DNA of 28,127 nt from an uncultured Thalassolituus sp. (lineage in GTDB: Bacteria > Pseudomonadota > Gammaproteobacteria > Pseudomonadales > Oceanobacteraceae). The translations under genes and the position numbers were made by a program. The DNA lies in contig CAJXIT010000005.1 in assembly GCA_913054055.1 (NCBI GenBank), forward strand, positions 1 through 28,127, written 5' to 3'. Below the pieces are notes generated by a model. It saw only the letters and a program-made list of their open reading frames with translations, was not told the origin of the DNA and did no database searches. This document shows positions 1 to 6,691 of this stretch, one piece after another (within the stretch, counting starts at the first letter, position 1; each line of letters starts with the position of its first letter).

Positions 1-195
1 TACTTCTTGATTAGCATGTTGTTAGTGGCGTTTGCTGGGTCTGTGATTGCTTTTTATAGTGGCGGCTTGCTGGGGGATAACGATAGCCCGGATCAACAGG
101 GGCGAATGGTAGTGGCCATACTGCTGAATTTAGTGGTGGCATTGCTGTCCCTTACTTGGGGGCTGATGCACTTTAAAGAGGGTGAGCGTTATTGA
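1..195 (+). CDS. 3' end of an unrecognised small inner-membrane protein
   Basis: The frame is open from base 1 and ends at TGA 193-195, so the gene probably begins before the window. An in-window TTG (7) or ATG (16) cannot be excluded. The visible 64 residues hold two hydrophobic segments: one near the start, and one from about residue 39 to 59 (begins MVVAILLNLV). A short polar loop containing GDNDSPDQQG separates them, and the tail is charged (HFKEGERY). This suggests two membrane helices in the inner membrane. I do not recognise the family and assign no function. A rho-independent terminator follows 33 bases after the stop, which supports this being a real gene end upstream of the rplM transcription unit. 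Confidence 0.5.
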   Translation, partial: YFLISMLLVAFAGSVIAFYSGGLLGDNDSPDQQGRMVVAILLNLVVALLSLTWGLMHFKEGERY

Positions 196-227
196 TGGTG
201 CTTGGCATTAAATGAGTGACAGGGTTG

Positions 228-251
228 AGGGGCTGAATAGGCCCCTTTTTT
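228..251 (+). terminator. Rho-independent terminator after the first membrane protein gene
   Basis: A perfect 6-bp stem, AGGGGC (228-233) with GCCCCT (241-246), encloses a 7-base loop. It runs directly into a T tract to base 251. It separates the partial upstream gene from the rplM promoter region. Confidence 0.75.
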
Positions 252-306
252 ATTGGTGGGACACGTTGACAGAGTTGTGATTGTGGGGCCTCAAGGGCAT
301 AAAAAT

Positions 307-372
307 GCGTATCCATGTGTAAAGCCCTTCTCGGCCATCCATGGCCTTCAGGGCATAAGCACGTCCGTGTGC
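307..372. repeat. Triple CC-centred palindrome element with 26-bp period
   Basis: Three 14-bp inverted repeats, each with a central CC, sit at 307-320 (centre 313-314), 333-346 (centre 339-340, GGCCAT-CC-ATGGCC) and 359-372 (centre 365-366, GCACGT-CC-GTGTGC). The centres are exactly 26 bp apart and the linkers are exactly 12 bp. The linkers alternate between GCCCTT and AGGGCATAA types that are partly complementary. A further AAGGGCATAA precedes the first palindrome. The first arm uses three G:T pairs, the second is perfect, and the third has two G:T pairs. No coding sequence fits. This is probably a REP-like intergenic repeat or a multi-site protein-binding element, and its function is unknown. 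Confidence 0.6.
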
Positions 373-381
373 AAAAAAAAG

Positions 382-410
382 GTGAAATCCTTAAATAGGT
401 TATGTATAAT
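382..410 (+). promoter_or_regulatory. Sigma70 promoter of rplM-rpsI
   Basis: The -35 GTGAAA (382-387, 4/6) and the -10 TATAAT (405-410, 6/6) are separated by 17 bp. The -10 is followed directly by CCGCCGCC. A GC-rich discriminator of this kind is typical of stringently controlled ribosomal-protein promoters. Transcription would start near 417, giving a leader of about 100 bases. Confidence 0.65.
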
Positions 411-515
411 CCGCCGCCATCGTTTCCCCGAACGAAGCCCTAACACTGTGTTGCTCCTTCTGGATAACCCGGTCGTTGTAGGTAACATGCTGATTAGGCG
501 GAATAAAGAAATATT
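411..515 (+). promoter_or_regulatory. Possible autoregulatory leader of rplM
   Basis: This is a leader of about 100 bases without a convincing ORF. CCGCC near 411-418 can pair with GGCGG at 497-501, just upstream of the rplM start, enclosing the rest of the leader. No good Shine-Dalgarno lies at normal distance from ATG 516, because AGGCGG ends 14 bases upstream. In E. coli, L13 represses its own operon through the rplM leader. A similar role here is inference, and no detailed structural match was established. Confidence 0.35.
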
Positions 516-944
516 ATGAAAACATATACTGCAAAACCCGAAACTGTAAAACGCGAATGGTTTGTGATTGACGCTGAAGGCGCCACTCTAGGTCGTTTAG
601 CTACTCTAGTTGCTACTTACCTTCGTGGTAAGCATAAGCCAGAATATACGCCTCACGTTGACACTGGTGACAACATCATCGTTATCAATGCTGATAAAGT
701 AGCGGTTACTGGTGCAAAGGCACTGGATAAAATGTATTACCGTCACACTGGTTACCCTGGTGGCCTGCGTGAAATAAACTTCAACGACCTTCAAACGCGT
801 AAGCCTGGTCGTGTAGTTGAGCTAGCTGTGAAAGGCATGCTTCCTAAGAACCCTCTAGGTCGTGCAATGTTCACTAAGTTGAAAGTGTATGCTGGTACTG
901 AGCATCCACATACTGCACAACAACCAAAAGAACTTAAGGTTTAA
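516..944 (+). CDS. rplM: 50S ribosomal protein L13
   Basis: The 142-residue product has the same length as E. coli L13. It carries characteristic stretches such as WFVIDAEGATLGRLAT, LRGKHKPEYTPHVDTGD and KGMLPKNPLGR. L13 is an early-assembling 23S rRNA-binding protein of the large subunit. The start at 516 gives the canonical MKTYTAKPETVKREW N-terminus. The gene is followed after 12 bases by rpsI, the usual two-gene operon. A strong promoter lies at 382-410. The leader suggests possible autogenous control by L13, as known in E. coli. Confidence 0.98.
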   Translation: MKTYTAKPETVKREWFVIDAEGATLGRLATLVATYLRGKHKPEYTPHVDTGDNIIVINADKVAVTGAKALDKMYYRHTGYPGGLREINFNDLQTRKPGRVVELAVKGMLPKNPLGRAMFTKLKVYAGTEHPHTAQQPKELKV

Positions 945-956
945 GAGGCTTATATC

Positions 957-1349
957 ATGGCAGCAAATCAAAACTATGGCACTGGCCGTCGTAAATCTTC
1001 AAAAGCTCGCGTATTTTTACGCCCTGGCTCTGGCAAGATTGTTATCAACAAGCGTTCTTTAGAAGAATACTTTGGTCGTGAAACTTCACGCATGGTTGTT
1101 CGTCAGCCGCTTGTTCTGACTGAAAACACTGAAAAATTTGACTTGTACATCACTGTTTCTGGTGGTGGTGCTTCTGGTCAAGCTGGTGCGATCCGTCACG
1201 GCATCACTCGTGCTCTTATGGAATACGATGAGACTCTACGTCCTTCACTACGCGCAGCGGGTTACGTTACTCGTGATGACCGTGAAGTTGAGCGTAAGAA
1301 AGTTGGTCTACGTAAAGCACGTAAGAAGCCTCAGTTCTCAAAACGTTAA
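957..1349 (+). CDS. rpsI: 30S ribosomal protein S9
   Basis: The 130-residue product matches the length of E. coli S9. It begins with the family's YGTGRRKSSKARVFLRPGSG stretch and ends in the conserved basic tail KKPQFSKR, which reaches the P-site tRNA in the ribosome. GAGG about 8 bases before ATG serves as the ribosome binding site. The gene is co-transcribed with rplM. A strong hairpin terminator begins 22 bases after the stop, so petABC must have its own promoter. Confidence 0.98.
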   Translation: MAANQNYGTGRRKSSKARVFLRPGSGKIVINKRSLEEYFGRETSRMVVRQPLVLTENTEKFDLYITVSGGGASGQAGAIRHGITRALMEYDETLRPSLRAAGYVTRDDREVERKKVGLRKARKKPQFSKR

Positions 1350-1370
1350 TTCGTTTTTGGGCTGTTGCTC

Positions 1371-1408
1371 AAAAAAACGTTCAGATTTCGATCTGGACGT
1401 TTTTTTTT
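1371..1408 (+). terminator. Rho-independent terminator of rplM-rpsI
   Basis: The stem is ACGTTCAGAT (1377-1386) with ATCTGGACGT (1391-1400), 10 bp with one G:U pair, capped by a TTCG tetraloop. It is flanked by seven A before and eight T after. The A tract means it could also act on the opposite strand. Confidence 0.92.
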
Positions 1409-1426
1409 GTCTTAAAACAAGGGGTT

Positions 1427-1456
1427 ATATCAATTTAAGTCGCTATAAATTGATAT
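1427..1456. promoter_or_regulatory. Perfect 11-bp inverted repeat upstream of petA
   Basis: ATATCAATTTA (1427-1437) and TAAATTGATAT (1446-1456) are exact reverse complements separated by 8 bases. This is AT-rich, lies just after the rpsI terminator and about 220 bp before petA, and has no T tract. It could be an operator for a dimeric regulator of the bc1 operon or a second RNA hairpin. The rest of the 327-bp gap between rpsI and petA shows only a small GCAGC/GCTGC hairpin (1627-1640). I could not identify a convincing sigma70 promoter there. Confidence 0.45.
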
Positions 1457-1676
1457 GCCTTCTTGTAAGAAAGGTGACATTTCATTACTATTTGTGCCGA
1501 ATTTTTTACGCTAACCCTCTGTATGTGCTTTAGTAATTAGATGGTTGGCGAATATAGGCCTTTTAATCGGTGTGAATTTCTTTAGCGTTATCTTTGTTGC
1601 GTGAGATTTGTACTAAAAAGAATTAAGCAGCCTATGCTGCACAGAACTCAAAAAAAGTTGATGGGAGAATGCCAGA

Positions 1677-2273
1677 ATGAGTAATGATGGCGTAAATAAT
1701 GGCCGACGCCGCTTCCTTATCGCCACAACGGCGGTAGGTGGTGGTGTAGGTGCCGTGGGCGTTGCTGTCCCGTTTGTGAAGTCTTGGGCTCCAAACGAAA
1801 AAGCAAAAGCGGCTGGCGCACCTGCAAAAGCAGATATTAGTAAAGTTGAACCAGGTGCAATGATCACTGTTGCTTGGCGTGGTAAGCCGGTTTACATCGT
1901 AAATCGCACAGATGAAAGCGTTGGTTTCTTAGAAGGGTTGGCAGATAGTCTTAAAGACCCTAATAATGAAGACAAGGGTCAGCAGCCAGTTTATGCAGAT
2001 AATGTTCAGCGTTCTCGTAAGCCTGAAATTGCTGTAATCGAAGGTGTTTGTACTCACCTTGGTTGTGCTCCGAAATTTTACCCTGAAGTGAAGCCTGAGC
2101 CTTTTGATGACAACTGGAAAGGGGGGTTCTTTTGCCCTTGTCACGGTTCTCGTTTCGACTTGGCTGGTCGCGTATTCCAAGGCTCTCCAGCTGCGAAAAA
2201 CTTAGCGGTACCACCTCATTCTTACTTGGATGAGAACACCTTGATCATCGGTGTTGATGAGGAGAATTCATAA
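1677..2273 (+). CDS. petA: Ubiquinol-cytochrome c reductase Rieske iron-sulfur subunit
   Basis: A 198-residue Rieske protein of the cytochrome bc1 complex. It takes the first electron from ubiquinol at the Qo site and passes it to cytochrome c1. The N-terminus has a twin-arginine motif (RRRFLIA, residues 10-16) followed by a hydrophobic segment that stays as the membrane anchor. The cluster boxes are CTHLGC (125-130) and CPCHGS (153-158). By family knowledge C125, H127, C153 and H156 hold the 2Fe-2S cluster, and C130-C155 form the disulfide. The start is ATG 1677 with GGGAGA upstream. The gene is first of petABC, and its stop overlaps the petB start by one base. Confidence 0.98.
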   Translation: MSNDGVNNGRRRFLIATTAVGGGVGAVGVAVPFVKSWAPNEKAKAAGAPAKADISKVEPGAMITVAWRGKPVYIVNRTDESVGFLEGLADSLKDPNNEDKGQQPVYADNVQRSRKPEIAVIEGVCTHLGCAPKFYPEVKPEPFDDNWKGGFFCPCHGSRFDLAGRVFQGSPAAKNLAVPPHSYLDENTLIIGVDEENS

Positions 2274-3508
2274 TGAGTAAGATGCAAGATTTTATGGCAT
2301 GGGTTGACCACCGTCTTCCTGTGACTGTTACGTTCGAAAAGCATATGTCTAAGTACTATGCACCGAAGAACTTTAACTTCTGGTACTTCTTTGGCGTATT
2401 CTCGATGCTGATGTTGGCTAACCAAATCCTAACAGGTGTTTGGTTGACCATGTCTTACACGCCAACGGCAGAAGGCGCGTTTGCTTCAGTTGAGTACATC
2501 ATGCGTGATGTTGAGCTGGGTTGGTTGCTGCGTTATATGCACTCCACCGGTGCTTCTTTCTTCTTTCTAGTTGTTTACATGCATATGTTCCGTGGCTTGA
2601 TGTACGGCTCATACCAGAAGCCTCGTGAACTTATCTGGATCTTTGGTATGTTCATCTACCTAATGTTAATGGCTGAAGCCTTCATGGGTTACGTACTGCC
2701 TTGGGGTCAAATGTCTTACTGGGGTGCTCAGGTAATTATCTCGTTGTTTGGTGCGATTCCTGTCATTGGTCCTGATTTGGTTGAGTGGGTTCGTGGTGAC
2801 TTCTTGATCTCAGGTATCACATTAAACCGTTTCTTTGCTCTGCACGTAATTGCGTTACCGCTTGTAATCGTTGCTCTAGTGATTTTACACATTCTTGCGC
2901 TACACGAAGTGGGTTCTAACAACCCTGACGGCGTAGACATCAAAAAATACAAAGATGAAAACGGCGCGCCATTAGACGGTGTTCCTTTCCACCCTTACTA
3001 CACTGTTCATGATTTAGTGGGTATTGTGGTTTTCCTATTTGTATTCTGTTTTGTACTGTTCTTCTTCCCTGAAGGTGGTGGTTACTTCCTTGAGAAGCCT
3101 AACTTTGAAGAGGCTAACCCATTAAAAACACCTGAGCATATCGTTCCGGTTTGGTATGTTGGTGCTTATTACACAATTCTACGTGCGATCACGTTTGATA
3201 TTGGTCCAATCAACTCTCAGCTTGGCGGTGTGATTGCCATGGGTGCGGCGATTGCCATTCTATTCGTACTTCCTTGGTTAGATCGTAGCCCCGTTAAGTC
3301 ATGGCGCTATAAGGGATTAATCTCCCGTATTAACCTAGTTGTATTTGCCATTTTCTTTGCATTGTTAACTTGGTTGGGTACTAAGCCTGCGTCTGGTCTT
3401 TATCAGATTCTGGGGCAAATCGGTACAGTGGTATACTTCGCTTGGTTTATTACGCTGCCGTACATTTCAAAGAATGAAAAAACCAAACCAGTACCAGAGA
3501 GAGTGTAA
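2273..3508 (+). CDS. petB: Cytochrome b of the bc1 complex
   Basis: The 411-residue polytopic membrane protein carries the two b haems and both quinone sites. The haem ligands are visible as H90/H104 and H191/H206. The second pair has 14 intervening residues, as in other beta/gammaproteobacterial cytochromes b, rather than 13 as in mitochondria. The Qo-site motif normally written PEWY reads PVWY here (292-295), a variant known in this bacterial group, so it is not a defect. The C-terminal membrane domain is part of the same chain, not split as in b6f. The start codon overlaps the petA stop (TAATG) and is preceded by GAGGAGAA. petC follows after 6 bases. Confidence 0.98.
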   Translation: MSKMQDFMAWVDHRLPVTVTFEKHMSKYYAPKNFNFWYFFGVFSMLMLANQILTGVWLTMSYTPTAEGAFASVEYIMRDVELGWLLRYMHSTGASFFFLVVYMHMFRGLMYGSYQKPRELIWIFGMFIYLMLMAEAFMGYVLPWGQMSYWGAQVIISLFGAIPVIGPDLVEWVRGDFLISGITLNRFFALHVIALPLVIVALVILHILALHEVGSNNPDGVDIKKYKDENGAPLDGVPFHPYYTVHDLVGIVVFLFVFCFVLFFFPEGGGYFLEKPNFEEANPLKTPEHIVPVWYVGAYYTILRAITFDIGPINSQLGGVIAMGAAIAILFVLPWLDRSPVKSWRYKGLISRINLVVFAIFFALLTWLGTKPASGLYQILGQIGTVVYFAWFITLPYISKNEKTKPVPERV

Positions 3509-3514
3509 AGGCTA

Positions 3515-4273
3515 ATGAAAAAGTTAATTGCAATTGTTTTTGCCATTATGCCGGTTTTTGCTTTCGCGGCTGGCGGCAGTAATGTTCACCTTGATGACAT
3601 GAGGGTGGATTTAGAAGATAAAGCGTCTTTGCAACGTGGTGCGCAAGTGTTTGCAAACTACTGCATGGGCTGTCACAGCACTAAGTTTGCACGTTATAAC
3701 CGTGTTGCTAAAGACTTGGGTATTCCAGAAGACTTAATGTCTGAAAACCTAATCTTTGCTGAAACCAAAATTGGGAATCTGATGGAAATCGCAATGCGTC
3801 CGGAAGATTCTAAAAAATGGTTCGGTGCAACGCCTCCAGATTTAACTCTGGTAGGACGTGTGCGAGGCGCTGACTGGTTATACACGTATCTTCGTAGTTT
3901 CTACGCAGATGCATCTCGTCCATACGGTGTAAATAATACAGTATTTAAAGATGTGGGTATGCCTCACGTGCTTGAAGGCCTTCAAGGTAAGCAAGTTAAA
4001 GGTACTGCGCCGGTTGTAGTGGGCTTTGACCCACTTACTGGTCAGGAATTAACAGAAGACCAAGATGGTGTATTGTTCTTAGAAGAAGCTGGTCAATTGA
4101 ACCAAAAAGAGTTTGATGTGGCTGTTGCTGATCTAACAAACTTCTTGGTATACATGGCAGAGCCAATGGCTCTAGAGCGTCAAAACATGGGTTATTGGGT
4201 TCTGTTGTTCCTAGTTATCTTATTTATTCCGGTTTACTACTTAAACCGTGAGTACTGGCGTGACATTCATTAA
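3515..4273 (+). CDS. petC: Cytochrome c1 of the bc1 complex
   Basis: The 252-residue product starts with a Sec signal peptide (MKKLIAIVFAIMPVFAFAA). A single c-type haem site CMGCH follows at 50-54. Methionine in DVGMPHVL is a candidate sixth haem ligand. A C-terminal hydrophobic helix (from about NMGYWVLLFLVILF) ends in a positively charged tail, the usual cytochrome c1 anchor that leaves the haem domain in the periplasm. It accepts electrons from the Rieske protein and gives them to soluble or membrane cytochrome c. It is last in petABC and is followed by a terminator. Confidence 0.97.
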   Translation: MKKLIAIVFAIMPVFAFAAGGSNVHLDDMRVDLEDKASLQRGAQVFANYCMGCHSTKFARYNRVAKDLGIPEDLMSENLIFAETKIGNLMEIAMRPEDSKKWFGATPPDLTLVGRVRGADWLYTYLRSFYADASRPYGVNNTVFKDVGMPHVLEGLQGKQVKGTAPVVVGFDPLTGQELTEDQDGVLFLEEAGQLNQKEFDVAVADLTNFLVYMAEPMALERQNMGYWVLLFLVILFIPVYYLNREYWRDIH

Positions 4274-4302
4274 TCACTGAATTTCCAGGATTGATGTGAA
4301 AG

Positions 4303-4331
4303 GCCTCAGCTGCAAAGCTGGGGCTTTTTTT
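4303..4331 (+). terminator. Rho-independent terminator of petABC
   Basis: The 8-bp stem is GCCTCAGC (4303-4310) with GCTGGGGC (4317-4324), containing one G:U pair. The loop has 6 bases and seven T follow. Confidence 0.88.
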
Positions 4332-4423
4332 GTTTTTGCTACAAAGGTATGTGGCTAGCTATGATTGAGCCATAGACCATATCCGCTATTTTCCAAGTCG
4401 TTATGGCGTATCTGCATATAAAT

Positions 4424-4452
4424 CCCACAAGATCCTCTTGATCATGTATAAT
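4424..4452 (+). promoter_or_regulatory. Probable promoter of sspA-sspB
   Basis: A perfect -10 TATAAT lies at 4447-4452. A weak -35, CCCACA (4424-4429, 3/6), sits 17 bp upstream. The -10 is followed by CGGCGGCC, a GC-rich discriminator much like the one at the rplM promoter. Stringent control of the start would suit a starvation protein but is inference. Confidence 0.5.
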
Positions 4453-4492
4453 CGGCGGCCGAGTTTTATATATTTTTTTGAGGAAAACCTTT

Positions 4493-5122
4493 ATGGGTGT
4501 AGTGGCCAAGCGCTCTTCCATGACATTCTTTTCGGATGGCATCGACCATTATTGTCATCGTGTACGTATCGTTCTTGCTGAGAAAGGCGTAGCGGTAGAG
4601 ATTCATGATATTGACCCGAACAATCCTCCTGAAGATTTAGCGTCTTTGAACCCTTATAACAGTGTTCCAACTCTAATCGATCGTGACTTAGTTTTGTATG
4701 AGCCGGGCATCATGATGGAATATTTGGATGAACGTTTCCCTCATCCTCCGTTGCTACCTGTTTACCCGGTAGCTCGTGCGGAAAGTCGTTTATGGTTATA
4801 CCGTATTCAGCGCGACTGGTGCACACTGGCTGATATCATTATTGCGAACAAAGATGATGATGCAGTGATTGCCGCTCGTAAAGAATTACGTGAAAGCCTA
4901 ATCACAACTTCACCAATTTTTGCTGAAAAGCCTTATTTCATGAGTGATGAATACAGCATTGTGGATTGTGTAACCGCCCCTCTATTGTGGCGCTTACCTA
5001 TGCTGGGTATTGATTTGCCTGAGAAGCAAACGAAAGATCTTCATGAGTACATGGATCGTTTGTTTGAGCGTGAATCTTTCCAAGCTAGCTTGTCTGAAGC
5101 AGAGAGAGAAATTCGCGAATGA
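4493..5122 (+). CDS. sspA: Stringent starvation protein A (GST-fold RNA polymerase-associated factor)
   Basis: The 209-residue protein has a glutathione-S-transferase fold. An N-terminal thioredoxin-like half includes DHYCHRVRIVLAEKGV and the cis-proline region NSVPTLIDRD. A helical C-terminal half follows. SspA binds RNA polymerase and acts in stationary-phase and acid-stress transcription in E. coli. ATG 4493 is chosen over an in-frame TTG at 4478 because GAGGA (4480-4484) is correctly spaced for it and MGV... matches the usual SspA N-terminus. The stop overlaps sspB by 4 bases (ATGA), so translation is likely coupled. Confidence 0.95.
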   Translation: MGVVAKRSSMTFFSDGIDHYCHRVRIVLAEKGVAVEIHDIDPNNPPEDLASLNPYNSVPTLIDRDLVLYEPGIMMEYLDERFPHPPLLPVYPVARAESRLWLYRIQRDWCTLADIIIANKDDDAVIAARKELRESLITTSPIFAEKPYFMSDEYSIVDCVTAPLLWRLPMLGIDLPEKQTKDLHEYMDRLFERESFQASLSEAEREIRE

Positions 5123-5544
5123 ACCCTTCTCGCCCATATTTGATGCGTGGATTGTATGAGTGGGTCTTAGATAATGACTGCACGCCATACGTTCTTGTTG
5201 ATGCCAATATTCTTGGTGTACAGGTTCCAATGGAACATGTGAATGATGGGCAGATTGTTTTAAATGTGAGTCCAAGTGCGGTGCGTGATTTGTTAATTAA
5301 CAATGACGCCATGAGTTTTAATGCGCGCTTTGCGGGTGTGACACAGAATGTTTACGTGCCTATTGTTGCGGTTTTGGCAATTTATGCCAAAGAGAATGGT
5401 GAGGGAATGGTCTTTGGAAATGAAGCCGGAGCCCCTGATCCTAATACGCCACCACCAGAGCCATTGAAAGAAGTGCCAAAAGCGCCGTTAGGCAGTGAAA
5501 AAGTCACCTCAATTGGTCGACCTTCTCTGACCGTGGTTAAGTAG
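5119..5544 (+). CDS. sspB: ClpXP protease specificity-enhancing factor SspB
   Basis: The 141-residue adaptor delivers ssrA-tagged peptides to ClpXP. The N-terminal substrate-binding domain begins SRPYLMRGLYEWVLDNDCTP and spans about residues 1-110. A flexible acidic and proline-rich linker follows. The chain ends in the short ClpX-docking tail GRPSLTVVK, the feature that defines SspB. It lies directly after sspA with a 4-base overlap, the standard arrangement. Transcription ends at a strong convergent terminator shared with the opposite-strand operon. Confidence 0.96.
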   Translation: MNPSRPYLMRGLYEWVLDNDCTPYVLVDANILGVQVPMEHVNDGQIVLNVSPSAVRDLLINNDAMSFNARFAGVTQNVYVPIVAVLAIYAKENGEGMVFGNEAGAPDPNTPPPEPLKEVPKAPLGSEKVTSIGRPSLTVVK

Positions 5545-5562
5545 CTTTTTAGCCTTAACTGC

Positions 5563-5606
5563 CACACATAAAAAAAGCCTGCTTTAGCAGGCTTTTTTTA
5601 TGTGTG
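5563..5606. terminator. Bidirectional terminator between sspB and the gmhA operon
   Basis: A perfect 20-bp stem (5563-5582 with 5587-5606) has a TTTA loop. Its GC-rich top, GCCTGC/GCAGGC, is flanked by seven A on one side and seven T on the other. It therefore gives a U tract to RNA from either strand. It sits between the convergent sspB and gmhA stops. Confidence 0.93.
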
Positions 5607-5621
5607 TTAATTTAATCGCGG

Positions 5622-6215
5622 TTATTCCATTGGGCCAAATAGCTGCCAGTCGATTAAGTCGCACAGGCAGTGAATCACAACCAAGTGCACTTCTTGTATT
5701 CTGGCGGTGACATCGCTTGGCACGCGAATCTCAATATCTTCAGGCAATAGCAAAGAGGCCATGTCTCCACCGTTTTTACCGGTCAGGGCCACCACACGCA
5801 TTTCTCGATCGTGGGCCGCTTGAATGGCTTGTACCACGTTAGCGCTGTTGCCACTGGTAGAGATGGCTAAAAGCACGTCACCAGAGTTGCCCAGTGCGCG
5901 TATTTGTTTTGAGAAAATCTCGTTATAGCTGTAGTCGTTGGCAATAGAGGTAACGGTTGAGCTATCTGTGGTTAAAGCGATGGCAGGTAAGCTTGGGCGC
6001 TCACGTTCAAAGCGGTTTAATAGTTCTGATGAAAAGTGCTGAGCGTCACCCGCGCTACCACCGTTACCACAGGTAAGGATTTTACCGCCGCTTAATAAAG
6101 CGTTTACCATACTTTCACTGGCTTGCTCGATAACCGGGGCCAAAATCTCAGTGGCTTTTTGTTTGGTTTCTACACTAGCCTGAAAATGTGATTTGATTCG
6201 ATCTTGAAAATGCAT
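5622..6215 (-). CDS. gmhA: SIS-domain protein: phosphoheptose isomerase (GmhA) or DiaA
   Basis: This 197-residue SIS protein lies where enteric bacteria carry diaA (initiator-associating factor for DnaA) and Pseudomonas carries a gene annotated gmhA. GmhA isomerises sedoheptulose 7-phosphate for LPS core heptose. The sugar-phosphate loop is CGNGGSAGDAQHF (49-61), and STSGNSANV lies near 119-127. H60, E64, Q174 and H182 fall at the spacing of the zinc and catalytic residues of E. coli GmhA. E. coli DiaA, as I recall its sequence, lacks the glutamate. This favours a real isomerase, though both functions are possible. It is last in lpoA-yraN-gmhA, 50 bases after yraN. A dolP/yraP gene, often next, is absent. 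Confidence 0.85.
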   Translation of the reverse strand: MHFQDRIKSHFQASVETKQKATEILAPVIEQASESMVNALLSGGKILTCGNGGSAGDAQHFSSELLNRFERERPSLPAIALTTDSSTVTSIANDYSYNEIFSKQIRALGNSGDVLLAISTSGNSANVVQAIQAAHDREMRVVALTGKNGGDMASLLLPEDIEIRVPSDVTARIQEVHLVVIHCLCDLIDWQLFGPME

Positions 6216-6265
6216 AAAGTCGTCTCTTTATTTTTCTAAAGCATACCTAGGCTGACGAATAAACG

Positions 6266-6691
6266 CTAGCTAATGGCATTCTTAATCCAGCTCACTTCAA
6301 ACTGTGCTTTTGTGCCCTCGATGGCGATAACATCAAAGCGACAGCTTGGGGGTTGGTTGCCAAACTGTTGTTGTAAATACAGCTGGGCGGTTTTAATTAA
6401 TTTATTTTGTTTGTGCCAGTCAACACTTGCGGCAGCGCCACCGAATTCTTTATGTTGGCGAAAGCGCACTTCAACAAAAACCAGTTGCGCGCCATCTAGC
6501 ATAATCAAGTCAATTTCCCCTGTGGGGAAGTTCACATTACGAGCTTTTAATTTAAGCCCTTGTTGTTTTAAATATGTACAGGCCTTGCTTTCGAAATACT
6601 GGCCGTCATCCCGCTTTGAATTCTTTTCAGAGCTTGGCTTTTTACCTGATTTTTTAAAAACCTTTTGCAGTACCTTGTTGGCTTTCAGCAT
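6266..6691 (-). CDS. yraN: YraN family (UPF0102) endonuclease-fold protein
   Basis: The UPF0102 family has a Holliday-junction-resolvase-like nuclease fold, and its cellular role is not settled. The signature is GEIDLIMLDGAQLVFVEVRF, with the acidic residues and the E-V-R of the putative metal site. Two starts are possible. ATG 6700 has AAGGA only 1 base upstream. ATG 6691 has the same AAGGA 10 bases upstream and is preferred here (141 residues). Either way the 5' end overlaps the end of lpoA by about 40 bases in another frame. The protein also has a lysine-rich N-terminal extension of about 25 residues before the usual family start at DDGQYFES. It lies in the lpoA-yraN-gmhA operon. Confidence 0.9.
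   Translation of the reverse strand: MLKANKVLQKVFKKSGKKPSSEKNSKRDDGQYFESKACTYLKQQGLKLKARNVNFPTGEIDLIMLDGAQLVFVEVRFRQHKEFGGAAASVDWHKQNKLIKTAQLYLQQQFGNQPPSCRFDVIAIEGTKAQFEVSWIKNAIS

Noticed and set aside
253..519. 88-codon open frame before rplM
   Set aside because: It runs through the periodic palindromes, the rplM promoter and the leader. It has no ribosome binding site and low-complexity, cysteine/arginine-rich translation unlike a protein family.
1138..1533. 131-codon open frame overlapping rpsI and its terminator
   Set aside because: It is an alternate frame of rpsI and crosses the strong UUCG terminator.
3146..3157. PVWY in place of PEWY in cytochrome b
   Set aside because: This is a known variant in beta/gammaproteobacteria and not evidence of loss of function.
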